From Rhizobiaceae bacterium (GTDB taxonomy: Bacteria > Pseudomonadota > Alphaproteobacteria > Rhizobiales > Rhizobiaceae), in the NCBI GenBank assembly GCA_017643495.1, contig JAEPNK010000002.1, positions 186,001 through 250,000 of the forward strand: a DNA stretch of 64,000 nt, written 5' to 3'. Below are positions 9,267-17,897 of this stretch, piece by piece (position 1 is the first letter of the stretch; each line of letters begins with the position of its first letter). A program made the translations under genes and the position numbers. The notes beneath the pieces were generated by a model. It ran no database searches. It saw nothing but the letters and a program-made list of their open reading frames with translations, and was not told the origin of the DNA.

Positions 9267-9294
9267 AAAAAGGCGGCCAATAAGCCGCCTTTTT
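9267..9294. terminator. Bidirectional rho-independent terminator
   Basis: The stem GGCGGC / GCCGCC with loop CAATAA is flanked by A5 on the left and T5 on the right. It lies between the convergent DUF2853 and glutamate dehydrogenase genes and can serve both. Confidence 0.9.
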
Positions 9295-9323
9295 CATTTG
9301 TGTCACTGTCTTGTAGCAGAACC

Positions 9324-10751
9324 CTAGAGTCCGAGGGACTTGTAGCTGTCTGCAACCCGTTTGATTGCCAGCATGTAGGCAGCAGTCCGCAGGTCCATTG
9401 AAGGATCAGATTCACGATTCAGGTGCCACAGCTTGCGCATGTCCGCATAGGCCCCACGCATTGTATCATCCAGACCGGACCGCACCAGGGTAAGTTCGTC
9501 AGCACCCTGGATATACCGTTTCTTGAATTCCTCGTTGAGGTTCTTGCCGGTTGCTTTCTCGATCTCGTCAATCAGCATCATGTGGCGGGCTTCCTCTTCA
9601 CGTCGCTGCATCCGGCCAAAACGGATGTGAGAGAGGTTCTTCACCCATTCGAAATAGGAAACGGTCACACCGCCTGCGTTTGCATACAGGTCAGGAATGA
9701 TCACAACCCCCTTGTTTCTCAGGATTTCATCAGCATCCGCTGTGACCGGGCCATTGGCGGCCTCGATGATGAGCTTCGCTTTTACCTGATCAGCATTGCC
9801 GCTGTGGATAACACCTTCCAGGGCGGCCGGAATCAGGATTTCACAGTCAGCGCAAAGAACCTTGTCACTGTCTGCTTCAAAGGTGCCGCCTTCAAATCCC
9901 TCAACCCCGTTGTTTTCCGATATGTATGTTCGCATCGCTTCGATATCGAGACCGTTCTCGTTGATCACGGCACCGTCACGCTCCAGAACGGCAATGATCT
10001 TGCAACCGTCTTCTTCAGAGAGAAACTTGGCGGCGTGATAACCCACATTGCCAAGCCCCTGAACGATGACCCGCTGGTCTCCGAGTGAACCGGTCAGACC
10101 GGCAACTGCCACATCCTCGTCATAACGGAAGAAGTCCCGGAGGGCATACTGGACACCCCTGCCCGTTGCCTCGACACGCCCGCGTATGCCACCGGCATTC
10201 AGTGGCTTGCCGGTTACACATGCACGGGAATCAATATCCGTCGTATGCATGCGATGATACTGGTCGGCAATCCATGCCATTTCCTGTTCACCGGTACCCA
10301 TGTCAGGCGCAGGCACATTCTGGGAGGGGTGAATGAGGTCGCGTTTGATGAGCTCATAGGCAAAACGCCGGGTAATCTGTTCCAGCTCCCGGTTGTCCCA
10401 TTCACGCGGATCAATACGCAATCCGCCCTTGGAGCCGCCGAACGGAACTTCAACAAGCGCACATTTATAGGTCATCAGGGCTGCCAGAGCCTCGACTTCA
10501 TCCTGATGTACATTGGGCGCATAACGAATGCCGCCCTTGACCGGTTCGGTATGTTCAGAATGGACAGAGCGATAACCGGTAAATGTGCAGATATCCCCCC
10601 GTAACTTGACCCCAAACCGCACCGTGTAAGTGGAATTGACAATACGGATCTTTTCAACGAGCCCTTCCGACAGGTTCATTTTGCGAACCGCCCGGTCAAA
10701 AAGCCTGTCAACGTTTTCACTAAAACCGGCCTGTTCCTTGTTTTCCGACAT
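9324..10751 (-). CDS. Glutamate dehydrogenase (Glu/Leu/Phe/Val dehydrogenase family)
   Basis: 475 residues from the ATG at 10751, which is preceded by GGAGGA; the open frame extends to 10832 without a site. The catalytic region VKGGIRYAPNV ... MTYKCALVEVPFGGSKGG is intact, as is PAPDMGTGEQEM. A Rossmann domain follows (VIVQGLGNVGYHAAKFL). It interconverts glutamate and 2-oxoglutarate plus ammonia. NAD versus NADP use cannot be decided here. It is a single gene ending at the shared terminator. Confidence 0.92.
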   Translation of the reverse strand: MSENKEQAGFSENVDRLFDRAVRKMNLSEGLVEKIRIVNSTYTVRFGVKLRGDICTFTGYRSVHSEHTEPVKGGIRYAPNVHQDEVEALAALMTYKCALVEVPFGGSKGGLRIDPREWDNRELEQITRRFAYELIKRDLIHPSQNVPAPDMGTGEQEMAWIADQYHRMHTTDIDSRACVTGKPLNAGGIRGRVEATGRGVQYALRDFFRYDEDVAVAGLTGSLGDQRVIVQGLGNVGYHAAKFLSEEDGCKIIAVLERDGAVINENGLDIEAMRTYISENNGVEGFEGGTFEADSDKVLCADCEILIPAALEGVIHSGNADQVKAKLIIEAANGPVTADADEILRNKGVVIIPDLYANAGGVTVSYFEWVKNLSHIRFGRMQRREEEARHMMLIDEIEKATGKNLNEEFKKRYIQGADELTLVRSGLDDTMRGAYADMRKLWHLNRESDPSMDLRTAAYMLAIKRVADSYKSLGL

Positions 10752-10905
10752 CCCTGTCCTCCATTCAGTTTCGCCGTTCGCGGCAAATTGGCTAGGCCAT
10801 GATTCACCGGATGCGTGAACATGATACGACAATTGCAGGAAAATGCACGATGGCCGCAGAAATTATCTCGACAGGACAGTGATTTGGGTGATGACCGGCA
10901 AAAAT

Positions 10906-11406
10906 TCAGTCTTCAGCGTAAAGAACGGGCTTTTCCATTGCAATCATCGCCACACCCGGAAGGTGGTGTGTACCGGAACTGTCGCTAGAGATTTGCGCAA
11001 ACCCGTATTTCTTGAAGAACCCGATGGCCTGTTCACTGTTGGCAGGCACTTCCACCCGCACGGTCTCTGCATCGAGAAACGAATTCTCGATTTCAATCAT
11101 CAGGTGCAGCCCGGTCTTGCCGCCGTGATACAAGGGATGAACGTGCAACTGGTGCAACGTGATCACCTTGCCTGACTGGGTGGCATATGCCATCCCGCCC
11201 ACTACCTCGCCATTGTCGGCGACCAGAAATTCAGAGCTGGGCAAGTCACGCAAGGCAGAAAGTGCAGCAGATGAAAAGTGTTCGGCACAAATCATGTCGA
11301 CAGTTTCGCTGCCAACCAGTTGATCATAGGTTGCGTGATAGGTCACAAGCAGGATTTCACGAACCCGTTCAAGGTCGGTTTCTGCAGCAGTTCGAACAAA
11401 AAACAC
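10906..11406 (-). CDS. GNAT-family N-acetyltransferase
   Basis: 166 residues from a GTG start. The acetyl-CoA binding region reads LHQLHVHPLYHGGKTGLHLM (motif A is slightly unusual), followed by a segment ending in FFKKYGF. It starts 10 bases after gatB on the same strand, so it is probably co-transcribed. The substrate is unknown. Confidence 0.82.
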   Translation of the reverse strand: MFFVRTAAETDLERVREILLVTYHATYDQLVGSETVDMICAEHFSSAALSALRDLPSSEFLVADNGEVVGGMAYATQSGKVITLHQLHVHPLYHGGKTGLHLMIEIENSFLDAETVRVEVPANSEQAIGFFKKYGFAQISSDSSGTHHLPGVAMIAMEKPVLYAED

Positions 11407-11416
11407 GTCGCCCGCG

Positions 11417-12922
11417 CTATTCTTCTATGCCGAGTTTTGTCTTGACCAGTTCCTGAACGGTTTGGGGATTGGCCTTTCCGCCCGAAGCCTTCATCACCTG
11501 GCCAACGAACCAGCCTGCAAGCTTCGGCTTTTCTTTCGCCTTTTCAACCTGGTCGGGATTTGCCGCGATGACTTCATCCACAGCAGCTTCAATGGCTCCG
11601 GTATCGGTAACCTGTTTCATGCCGCGTTGTTCAACCACATCTGCAGGGTCTCCCCCTTCTTCCCAGATGATTTCAAACAGGTCCTTGGCAATCTTGCCGG
11701 AAATCGTTCCGTTGTCGATCAGGTCAATAATGCTGCCAATCTGCGCAGGGCTGACCGGAGAAGCTTCCAGATCGGAGCCGGTTTCATTGAGCTTGCCAAG
11801 CAGGTTGTTGATCACCCAGTTGGCTGCGGTCTTGCCATCGCGTCCTTCTGCAACTTGCTCGAAATAGTCGGCAATCGGTTTGTCGGCAACCAGTACGGCA
11901 GCATCATATGCCGACAGTCCCATCTGGCTGACAAAGCGCTCCTTTTTGGCATCCGGCAATTCGGGCAAATCGCTTTTAAGGCTGTCCACATAAGCCTGGC
12001 TGAACTCCAGCGGCAACAGGTCCGGGTCCGGGAAGTAACGGTAATCATGCGCATCTTCCTTGGAGCGCATGGAACGCGTTTCACCCTTTGCGGGATCGTA
12101 AAGCCGGGTCTCCTGGTCAATTGTCCCTCCAGCTTCTAGAATGGCGATCTGGCGCCTTGCCTCGGCTTCAATTGCCTGCCCGACAAAGCGGATGGAGTTC
12201 ACGTTCTTGATTTCACAACGTGTACCAAACGGCTCACCGGGCCGGCGAACGGAAACATTCACATCAGCCCGCATTGAACCCTTGTCCATGTTGCCGTCAC
12301 AGGTGCCCAGATAGCGCACGATCGTGCGAAGCTTGTTCACATAGGCCTTCGCCTCATCCGCCGAGCGGATATCAGGGCGGGAAACGATTTCCATCAACGC
12401 CACGCCGGTACGGTTCAGGTCGACAAAACTCATCGTCGGATGCTGGTCATGCATGGACTTGCCCGCATCCTGCTCAAGATGAAGGCGCTCAATCCCGATC
12501 TCGATATCCTCGAAATCGCCATTCTTGTCCGGCCCGACAGAAATTGTGATCGCCCCTTCGCCGACAATCGGATCCTTGAACTGGGAAATTTGATAGCCCT
12601 GTGGCAAATCCGGATAAAAATAGTTCTTCCGGTCAAACACGGAACGCAGATTGATTTGGGCGTTCAGGCCAAGTCCGGTACGCACCGCCTGTGCGATGCA
12701 TTCCTCGTTGATGACAGGCAGCATTCCCGGCATGGCAGCATCCACAAGGGAAACATTGTGGTTCGGTTCAGCCCCGAATTCTGTCGAAGCGCCTGAAAAC
12801 AGCTTTGCCCGTGATTTGACCTGCGCGTGGACTTCAAGTCCAATGATCACTTCCCAGTCATCCACACTTCCGGGGATAAGGCGTTTGGGGTCAGTTGTGC
12901 GGGTATCAAGAATCTCTGTCAT
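11417..12922 (-). CDS. gatB: Aspartyl/glutamyl-tRNA amidotransferase subunit B
   Basis: 501 residues from the ATG at 12922, with AGGAAA upstream; the frame extends to 13039 but overlaps the divergent membrane-protein gene. The N-terminal catalytic domain starts [13 protein letters not shown] and includes [15 protein letters not shown]. The C-terminal YqeY-like helical domain ends at VKTKLGIEE. With GatA and GatC it converts Glu-tRNA-Gln (and Asp-tRNA-Asn) to the amidated forms. gatA and gatC are not in this window. Confidence 0.97.
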   Translation of the reverse strand: MTEILDTRTTDPKRLIPGSVDDWEVIIGLEVHAQVKSRAKLFSGASTEFGAEPNHNVSLVDAAMPGMLPVINEECIAQAVRTGLGLNAQINLRSVFDRKNYFYPDLPQGYQISQFKDPIVGEGAITISVGPDKNGDFEDIEIGIERLHLEQDAGKSMHDQHPTMSFVDLNRTGVALMEIVSRPDIRSADEAKAYVNKLRTIVRYLGTCDGNMDKGSMRADVNVSVRRPGEPFGTRCEIKNVNSIRFVGQAIEAEARRQIAILEAGGTIDQETRLYDPAKGETRSMRSKEDAHDYRYFPDPDLLPLEFSQAYVDSLKSDLPELPDAKKERFVSQMGLSAYDAAVLVADKPIADYFEQVAEGRDGKTAANWVINNLLGKLNETGSDLEASPVSPAQIGSIIDLIDNGTISGKIAKDLFEIIWEEGGDPADVVEQRGMKQVTDTGAIEAAVDEVIAANPDQVEKAKEKPKLAGWFVGQVMKASGGKANPQTVQELVKTKLGIEE

Positions 12923-12960
12923 GAGTTGTTTCCTGGAACCTGTATTATGGTTGGTGCGCA

Positions 12961-13368
12961 ATGTACGCAGAGGACAGTTTTTTCCACCTTTCGGTTGCAG
13001 GCAGGGCCGGACTGGCACTGTTGTCGGCAGGATTGGCAACCGTCACGGTGATTTTGTTTCTCAAAGTCTCTAACAGATTTGGCCTTGCAGTAAAGGTCTT
13101 CACGGCACTTGTTTTCACCTGGCTCTTCATGTGGCTCTCACCCCAGGTGTATTACCTCTACTACCGGATCTTGTTCAGCGACCTTCCCTTGCAAACAGTG
13201 ATCGGGCAACCACCTGATATTGAAAGCCTTTTACGCATGGTGAGCTTCACAGCCAACCAGAACCTCTCCGATCACTCGAAAGGGCTCCTGTTCTGGCTGA
13301 TGACAGCCGCAGGAACATGTTCGACAATGCGCAACAGAAACCGCACGCAGCACCGGAAGGATCAGTAA
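12961..13368 (+). CDS. Small inner-membrane protein of unknown function
   Basis: 135 residues. There are two clear membrane segments (about 17-34 and 45-62, the latter ending in a Trp/Tyr-rich [15 protein letters not shown]) and a weaker hydrophobic stretch near residue 110. The region between is polar. It is divergent from gatB with 38 bases between, and its 3' end overlaps the convergent PBP1A gene by 7 bases. I recognise no named family. Confidence 0.7.
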   Translation: MYAEDSFFHLSVAGRAGLALLSAGLATVTVILFLKVSNRFGLAVKVFTALVFTWLFMWLSPQVYYLYYRILFSDLPLQTVIGQPPDIESLLRMVSFTANQNLSDHSKGLLFWLMTAAGTCSTMRNRNRTQHRKDQ

Positions 13369-15848
13369 AGCCCGCCGGTACCACTGGTGACTGCCTGTAC
13401 GGCGTCAGGAGAGACGCTTTCGGTTCCGCGCAGGAATTCCCCGTCGCCAAAGCCGATAACAGAATAGCGGTCGGGCGGAGATGTTCCGGGCTTGAACGCT
13501 TCCATGATCACACCGGGCTGGCCCGCCTGCGCGAGAAGGCCGGTTTTGCGGTTGATCGGCATGAGCTTGATGCCGCGTGGCACACGGAAATCAACAGGCG
13601 GCTTGCCTTCCAGTGCATCTTTCATGAACTCAAGGAACACAGGTGCTGCAAGGCCGCCACCCGTATTGCCACGGCCCATAGGACGAGGATTGTCGTAACC
13701 AATGTAGACACCGGTCACGAGGTCGGGTGTATAGCCGACAAACCATGCATCTTTTTCATCATTCGTGGTCCCCGTCTTTCCGGCAACAGGAACGCCCAGC
13801 TCATTCACGCTGATTGCTGTTCCACGCTGGACAACACCTTCCATCATGGACGTGATCTGGTATGCGGTCATCGGATCAAGAACCTGCTGGCGGTCATCTT
13901 CCAGAACAGGCTCTTCCTGTCCGGTCCAGCTTTGTGCATTACAGTCCGGACAAATCCGTTCCTCGTGCTTGAATATCGTCTTGCCGTAACGGTCCTGTAT
14001 CCGGTCAATCAGCGAAGGTTTGATGGAGCGACCACCATTGGCCAGAACCGAGTAAGCGGCAACCATTCTCATCACGGTTGTCTCGCCAGAGCCAAGCGAC
14101 ATGGAAAGCACCGGCAACAGCTTGTCATAGATGCCGAAGCGTTCGGAATATTCCGCCACGAGCGGCATGCCCATGTCTTTGGCAAGACGTACCGTCATAA
14201 GGTTGCGCGAGCGCTCAATACCAAGCCGCAAGGTCGACGGGCCGGCAAACTTGCCGCCATAGTTCTTGGGTTCCCAGATACCCAGTGCACCACCCTGGTC
14301 CACCTTGATCGGACCGTCCAGAACGACCGACGATGGCGTATACCCGTTGTCAAGCGCAGCAGCATAGACGAACGGCTTGAACGAAGAACCCGGCTGCCGG
14401 TAGGCCTGTGTTGCCCGGTTGAACTGGGACTCAGAGAACGAGAAGCCACCGGCCATGGCAAGTACCCTGCCCGTATGCGGATCCATGGCGACCAGTGCAC
14501 CGGAAACCTTGGGTATCTGGCGGAGCCGGTAACGCTTTGTCGTTTGTGCGTCCTCACCCTCTCCAGGCATTGCTTCCACAAACACCACATCGCCGGGGCT
14601 CAATACACCATCAACCCCTTTTGCAGTCCGCGTTTCACCGTCAGCATCTACCTTCAACGCCCACTTCATGTCCTCGAGTGCAATGCTCGCAACCTTGCGA
14701 TCCGCTTTCAGGCTGCCTGAAACCTTGCGGCCGGGCTGAATCCCGATTGTCGCGGCCTGTGCTTCCACAGCGAGGACCACAGCCAGTTTCCATTCGGGAA
14801 CATCTGACAATGCATCAACTTCCGCGACGGCCTTGCCCCAGTCATCGCTGATATCGACCGTCTTTACCGGTCCGCGATAACCGCGCTTGGTATCAAACCG
14901 CAGCAAGCCGTGTTGCAAGGCCAGTCTTGCCTCTCTCTGCAATTGGGGATCAAGCGTAGTCCGGATGGAAAGTCCGCCTTCATACAGAGCGTCTTCGCCA
15001 TAGCGGTCAACGACTTCCCGACGCACTTCCTCTGAAAAATACTCAGACGAGGCAAGATAGCTGGAGCCGCGGCGCGGGTTCACATCCAGCCCCTTGGCCT
15101 TGGCTTCCTTGCCCTCTTCCCTTGTGACAAATCCGTTTTCCACCATCCGGTCGATAACCCAGTTGCGGCGCTCGATTGCGCGCTCTGTATCGCGGAAAGG
15201 GTGATAATTGCTTGGCGCCTTGGGCAGTGCCGCCAGATAGGCAGCCTGGTGAAGCTCAACCTCATGGACCGATTTATTGAAATAGGTCAGCGAAGCCCCT
15301 GCCACGCCATAGGAACCGAGCCCAAGGTAAATCTCGTTCAGGTAAAGCTCCAGAATACGGTCCTTGGAATAGGCCCGCTCAATGCGCAGGGAGAGCAGCG
15401 CTTCCTTGATTTTGCGGATATAGGAACGTTCGTTTGAAAGCAGGAAGTTCTTCGCCACCTGCTGGGTGATTGTCGAAGCACCCACAGCACGGCGTCCTGT
15501 GCCGTAATTCTTGACATTGGTGACAACCGCCCGTGCGATCCCTGTAACGTCAACACCCGGATGGGAATAGAAATTCTTGTCCTCAGCCGAAATGAAGGCA
15601 TTTGTTATGGTGGCCGGAACTGCCTGGATCGGCAGATATAGCCGCCGCTCACGGGCATATTCAGCCATCAACTCGCCATCACCGGAATAAATCCGGGTGG
15701 TAACAGGTGGCTCATAGGCGTTCAAAACCTCGTAATCCGGCAAGTCTTTCGAAAGGTCGTTCACAAACCAGGCCACGCCTGCGATTACAAAGATCGCAAT
15801 CAGCATGCCGATTCCGAAAAAATATCCGAATATTCTTACTAGGATCAT
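13362..15848 (-). CDS. mrcA: Penicillin-binding protein 1A, bifunctional transglycosylase/transpeptidase
   Basis: 828 residues. An N-terminal membrane anchor (about 8-30) is followed by the GT51 transglycosylase domain (EDKNFYSHPGVD, GASTITQQVAKN, LYLNEIYLG) and the transpeptidase domain with SSFK, SRN and KTGT motifs in order. The insert between the two resembles the OB-like domain of class A PBPs. It polymerises and cross-links peptidoglycan. The amidase gene lies upstream on the same strand. In many Rhizobiales prfB follows mrcA; here the convergent membrane-protein gene and gatB do. Confidence 0.96.
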   Translation of the reverse strand: MILVRIFGYFFGIGMLIAIFVIAGVAWFVNDLSKDLPDYEVLNAYEPPVTTRIYSGDGELMAEYARERRLYLPIQAVPATITNAFISAEDKNFYSHPGVDVTGIARAVVTNVKNYGTGRRAVGASTITQQVAKNFLLSNERSYIRKIKEALLSLRIERAYSKDRILELYLNEIYLGLGSYGVAGASLTYFNKSVHEVELHQAAYLAALPKAPSNYHPFRDTERAIERRNWVIDRMVENGFVTREEGKEAKAKGLDVNPRRGSSYLASSEYFSEEVRREVVDRYGEDALYEGGLSIRTTLDPQLQREARLALQHGLLRFDTKRGYRGPVKTVDISDDWGKAVAEVDALSDVPEWKLAVVLAVEAQAATIGIQPGRKVSGSLKADRKVASIALEDMKWALKVDADGETRTAKGVDGVLSPGDVVFVEAMPGEGEDAQTTKRYRLRQIPKVSGALVAMDPHTGRVLAMAGGFSFSESQFNRATQAYRQPGSSFKPFVYAAALDNGYTPSSVVLDGPIKVDQGGALGIWEPKNYGGKFAGPSTLRLGIERSRNLMTVRLAKDMGMPLVAEYSERFGIYDKLLPVLSMSLGSGETTVMRMVAAYSVLANGGRSIKPSLIDRIQDRYGKTIFKHEERICPDCNAQSWTGQEEPVLEDDRQQVLDPMTAYQITSMMEGVVQRGTAISVNELGVPVAGKTGTTNDEKDAWFVGYTPDLVTGVYIGYDNPRPMGRGNTGGGLAAPVFLEFMKDALEGKPPVDFRVPRGIKLMPINRKTGLLAQAGQPGVIMEAFKPGTSPPDRYSVIGFGDGEFLRGTESVSPDAVQAVTSGTGGLY

Positions 15849-16106
15849 GGTCTCACTCGAGCCTCAAACGCCGCCGCGTCAATCAAGTCCATTGAAGGTA
15901 TGTTGTTGGAATCACTGTCACACAAACATCAGGTGACACAAACACCCCAACGTTTTACCCGATTTATTCCGGTCTAGCCGAAAATACGTCCATTTGATGG
16001 AGATATAGCAGGTTTGTGACACAACCCTAAGACATTCTTGCCAAACATGCCCCTGCCGCACCCACTGTGTCATTTTTACAACCCCGCCTCTTCCGGCCCA
16101 AACAGG

Positions 16107-17321
16107 TCACTGGTTGATTCGGTAGCTGAAAAACTCAATGGCAGCCTCGGTAATGGCCTGGGCTGTCTTGGCATGCCAGGCATCATCCTGCAGAAGCTTT
16201 TCATCTTCCGCATTTGAAAGATATCCCAGTTCTATCAGGACACCCGGCACCTCGGGGGCCTTGAGAACACCAAACGCAGCAGATCGTTGCGGGTTCTTGA
16301 TCAAACGTATCTTGTCAGAAAGCCTGTCAACGAGAATATCGGAAAAGCGTCGTGAAAAACGGGTTGTTTCGCGCGTTGTCAGATCCACCAGGATATCGGT
16401 CACAATCGCAACTTCTTCTTCAACCGCCAGCCCGGCTACCAGGTCAACACTGTTTTCAGACTCGGCAAGGCGCTCTGAAAGCTTGTCCGATGCCTTTTTG
16501 GAAAGGGTATAGATAGTTGAACCGCGTACATAACGCTGGCGCAGGGAATCTGCATGGATCGAGATAAACAGATCGCTGTTGGAACGGCGGTTGAACGAAA
16601 GCCGCTCCCTCAATGACATGAAAACATCTTCCTCGCGTGTCAGCAAAACATCGAATGGTCCTGCATTTTCAAGCAGTTCGCGCAGTTTGAAGGCAAAATC
16701 GAGAACAATGTCCTTTTCCTGGGTTCCGCCCCGTCCGGTTGCACCGCCGTCAATGCCGCCATGTCCCGGATCAAGAACGATGGTGAAACGGCCCGGTTCC
16801 TTTTTCTCGACCGGTTTAACCCTGTCTCCCTTGTGCGCTTTCAGACCGCTTTCCCCGATGGTTTTTCTTTGCTCTTCCAGCAGGGCTGAATATGTATCCT
16901 CATCGGTGGAATCGATATCCAGCAGGAAACGGTAGGTATCATGGTCAAGCCGTTTGCTCATGGATGCCTTGATAATCTCCGCAGGTTGCAACAGGGTCAG
17001 CACAATTCGTGATCGGCCTTTTGCGATTCTGCCAAACTGCACGTCAGTGATCAGTCCGCGCGGTTCAAGAGCCTTGCCGTTGGCAAACTCAAAATCAGCT
17101 TCCCCGATATCAATAACGATCCGGTTGGGCTGGTCCATGTAAAAGGTCTTGACTGGCAGCTCACTGTCAAAATCAATGAAAAAACGGGTACTTGCACTGT
17201 CACCCGCAATGTTTCCGGCCAGGGCAACGGGCAGGACTTCACCGGCTGCGCGGGCAGAGACCGGTGTCAAACCGGCAAGAACGAACAGGAGAATCGCAAA
17301 CAATCGGTGAATCAGGTGCAT
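16107..17321 (-). CDS. N-acetylmuramoyl-L-alanine amidase with AMIN domain (AmiC-like)
   Basis: 404 residues from the ATG at 17321, which directly precedes a signal peptide (cleavage near ARA-A). The frame runs back to 17615 without signal or sense. An AMIN domain (about 35-135) is followed by a linker and the zinc amidase_3 domain with LDPGHGG, the glutamate in GGTQEKD, SIHAD, and the catalytic glutamate in LIELGYLSN. It splits daughter cells by cutting the peptide from glycan strands. mrcA is 258 bases downstream; rne is divergent upstream. Confidence 0.93.
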   Translation of the reverse strand: MHLIHRLFAILLFVLAGLTPVSARAAGEVLPVALAGNIAGDSASTRFFIDFDSELPVKTFYMDQPNRIVIDIGEADFEFANGKALEPRGLITDVQFGRIAKGRSRIVLTLLQPAEIIKASMSKRLDHDTYRFLLDIDSTDEDTYSALLEEQRKTIGESGLKAHKGDRVKPVEKKEPGRFTIVLDPGHGGIDGGATGRGGTQEKDIVLDFAFKLRELLENAGPFDVLLTREEDVFMSLRERLSFNRRSNSDLFISIHADSLRQRYVRGSTIYTLSKKASDKLSERLAESENSVDLVAGLAVEEEVAIVTDILVDLTTRETTRFSRRFSDILVDRLSDKIRLIKNPQRSAAFGVLKAPEVPGVLIELGYLSNAEDEKLLQDDAWHAKTAQAITEAAIEFFSYRINQ

Positions 17322-17897
17322 ACCGGCTTCTACCAAAGCGGAAGGAAAATTGCATGGCAGCCTTTGCGCTGAAACCCGGCAAAATTGCGGTACAACACAA
17401 ATGGCTTGTACATGCGAATGCTTTTGCATATTTATATGTGAGCCATTGGCAAAGGTTGCTCGCTGATTTTTGAACGCCGGGCAGCTTCCCTTTCCCATGA
17501 TCCATGGGTAGCCTGAAACTGGCTTTAACAGATTCGTGCGGTGACGACCGGTTTTCCGGTACCCCGCAATGATACAGCGTTGGAAGGCGTCCGGCACATA
17601 AGCAGATACGCCCAAGAAACGCTACCACGATCGGATATCCGATCCCGATGAACAGATGCGGAAGTAGATTAGACTTGTTGATTGGAATGGCAGATAGAAA
17701 ACGGGACTCCCGGCAAGGGATGAACCGGACAGCTATGCCTGCACGTCAACCATTGTATTCGCGTCATAATATTGCAGACCACCCTTTCTTGCCTTGGCGG
17801 CTCGCGGATGCGGGCAAAGCGGTTTTTGACGAGCTAGCATGCATGTTGGAACTCCTGGTGCCGAACAGGAACAGGCGGCCTGTGGAGTTAATTTTAC
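17322..17897. promoter_or_regulatory. Long divergent region holding the rne leader
   Basis: 576 bases lie between the amidase start and RNase E. A long leader is expected for rne in bacteria that autoregulate it through 5' UTR cleavage, and the size fits, but I cannot mark the transcription start. Short inverted repeats occur (for example around 17548-17560 and 17632-17640). I see no known RNA family and no credible small gene. Confidence 0.4.

Noticed and set aside
13317-14720. 467-codon plus-strand frame opposite mrcA
   Set aside because: mrcA carries all transpeptidase motifs on the other strand; the long frame is a by-product of codon bias.
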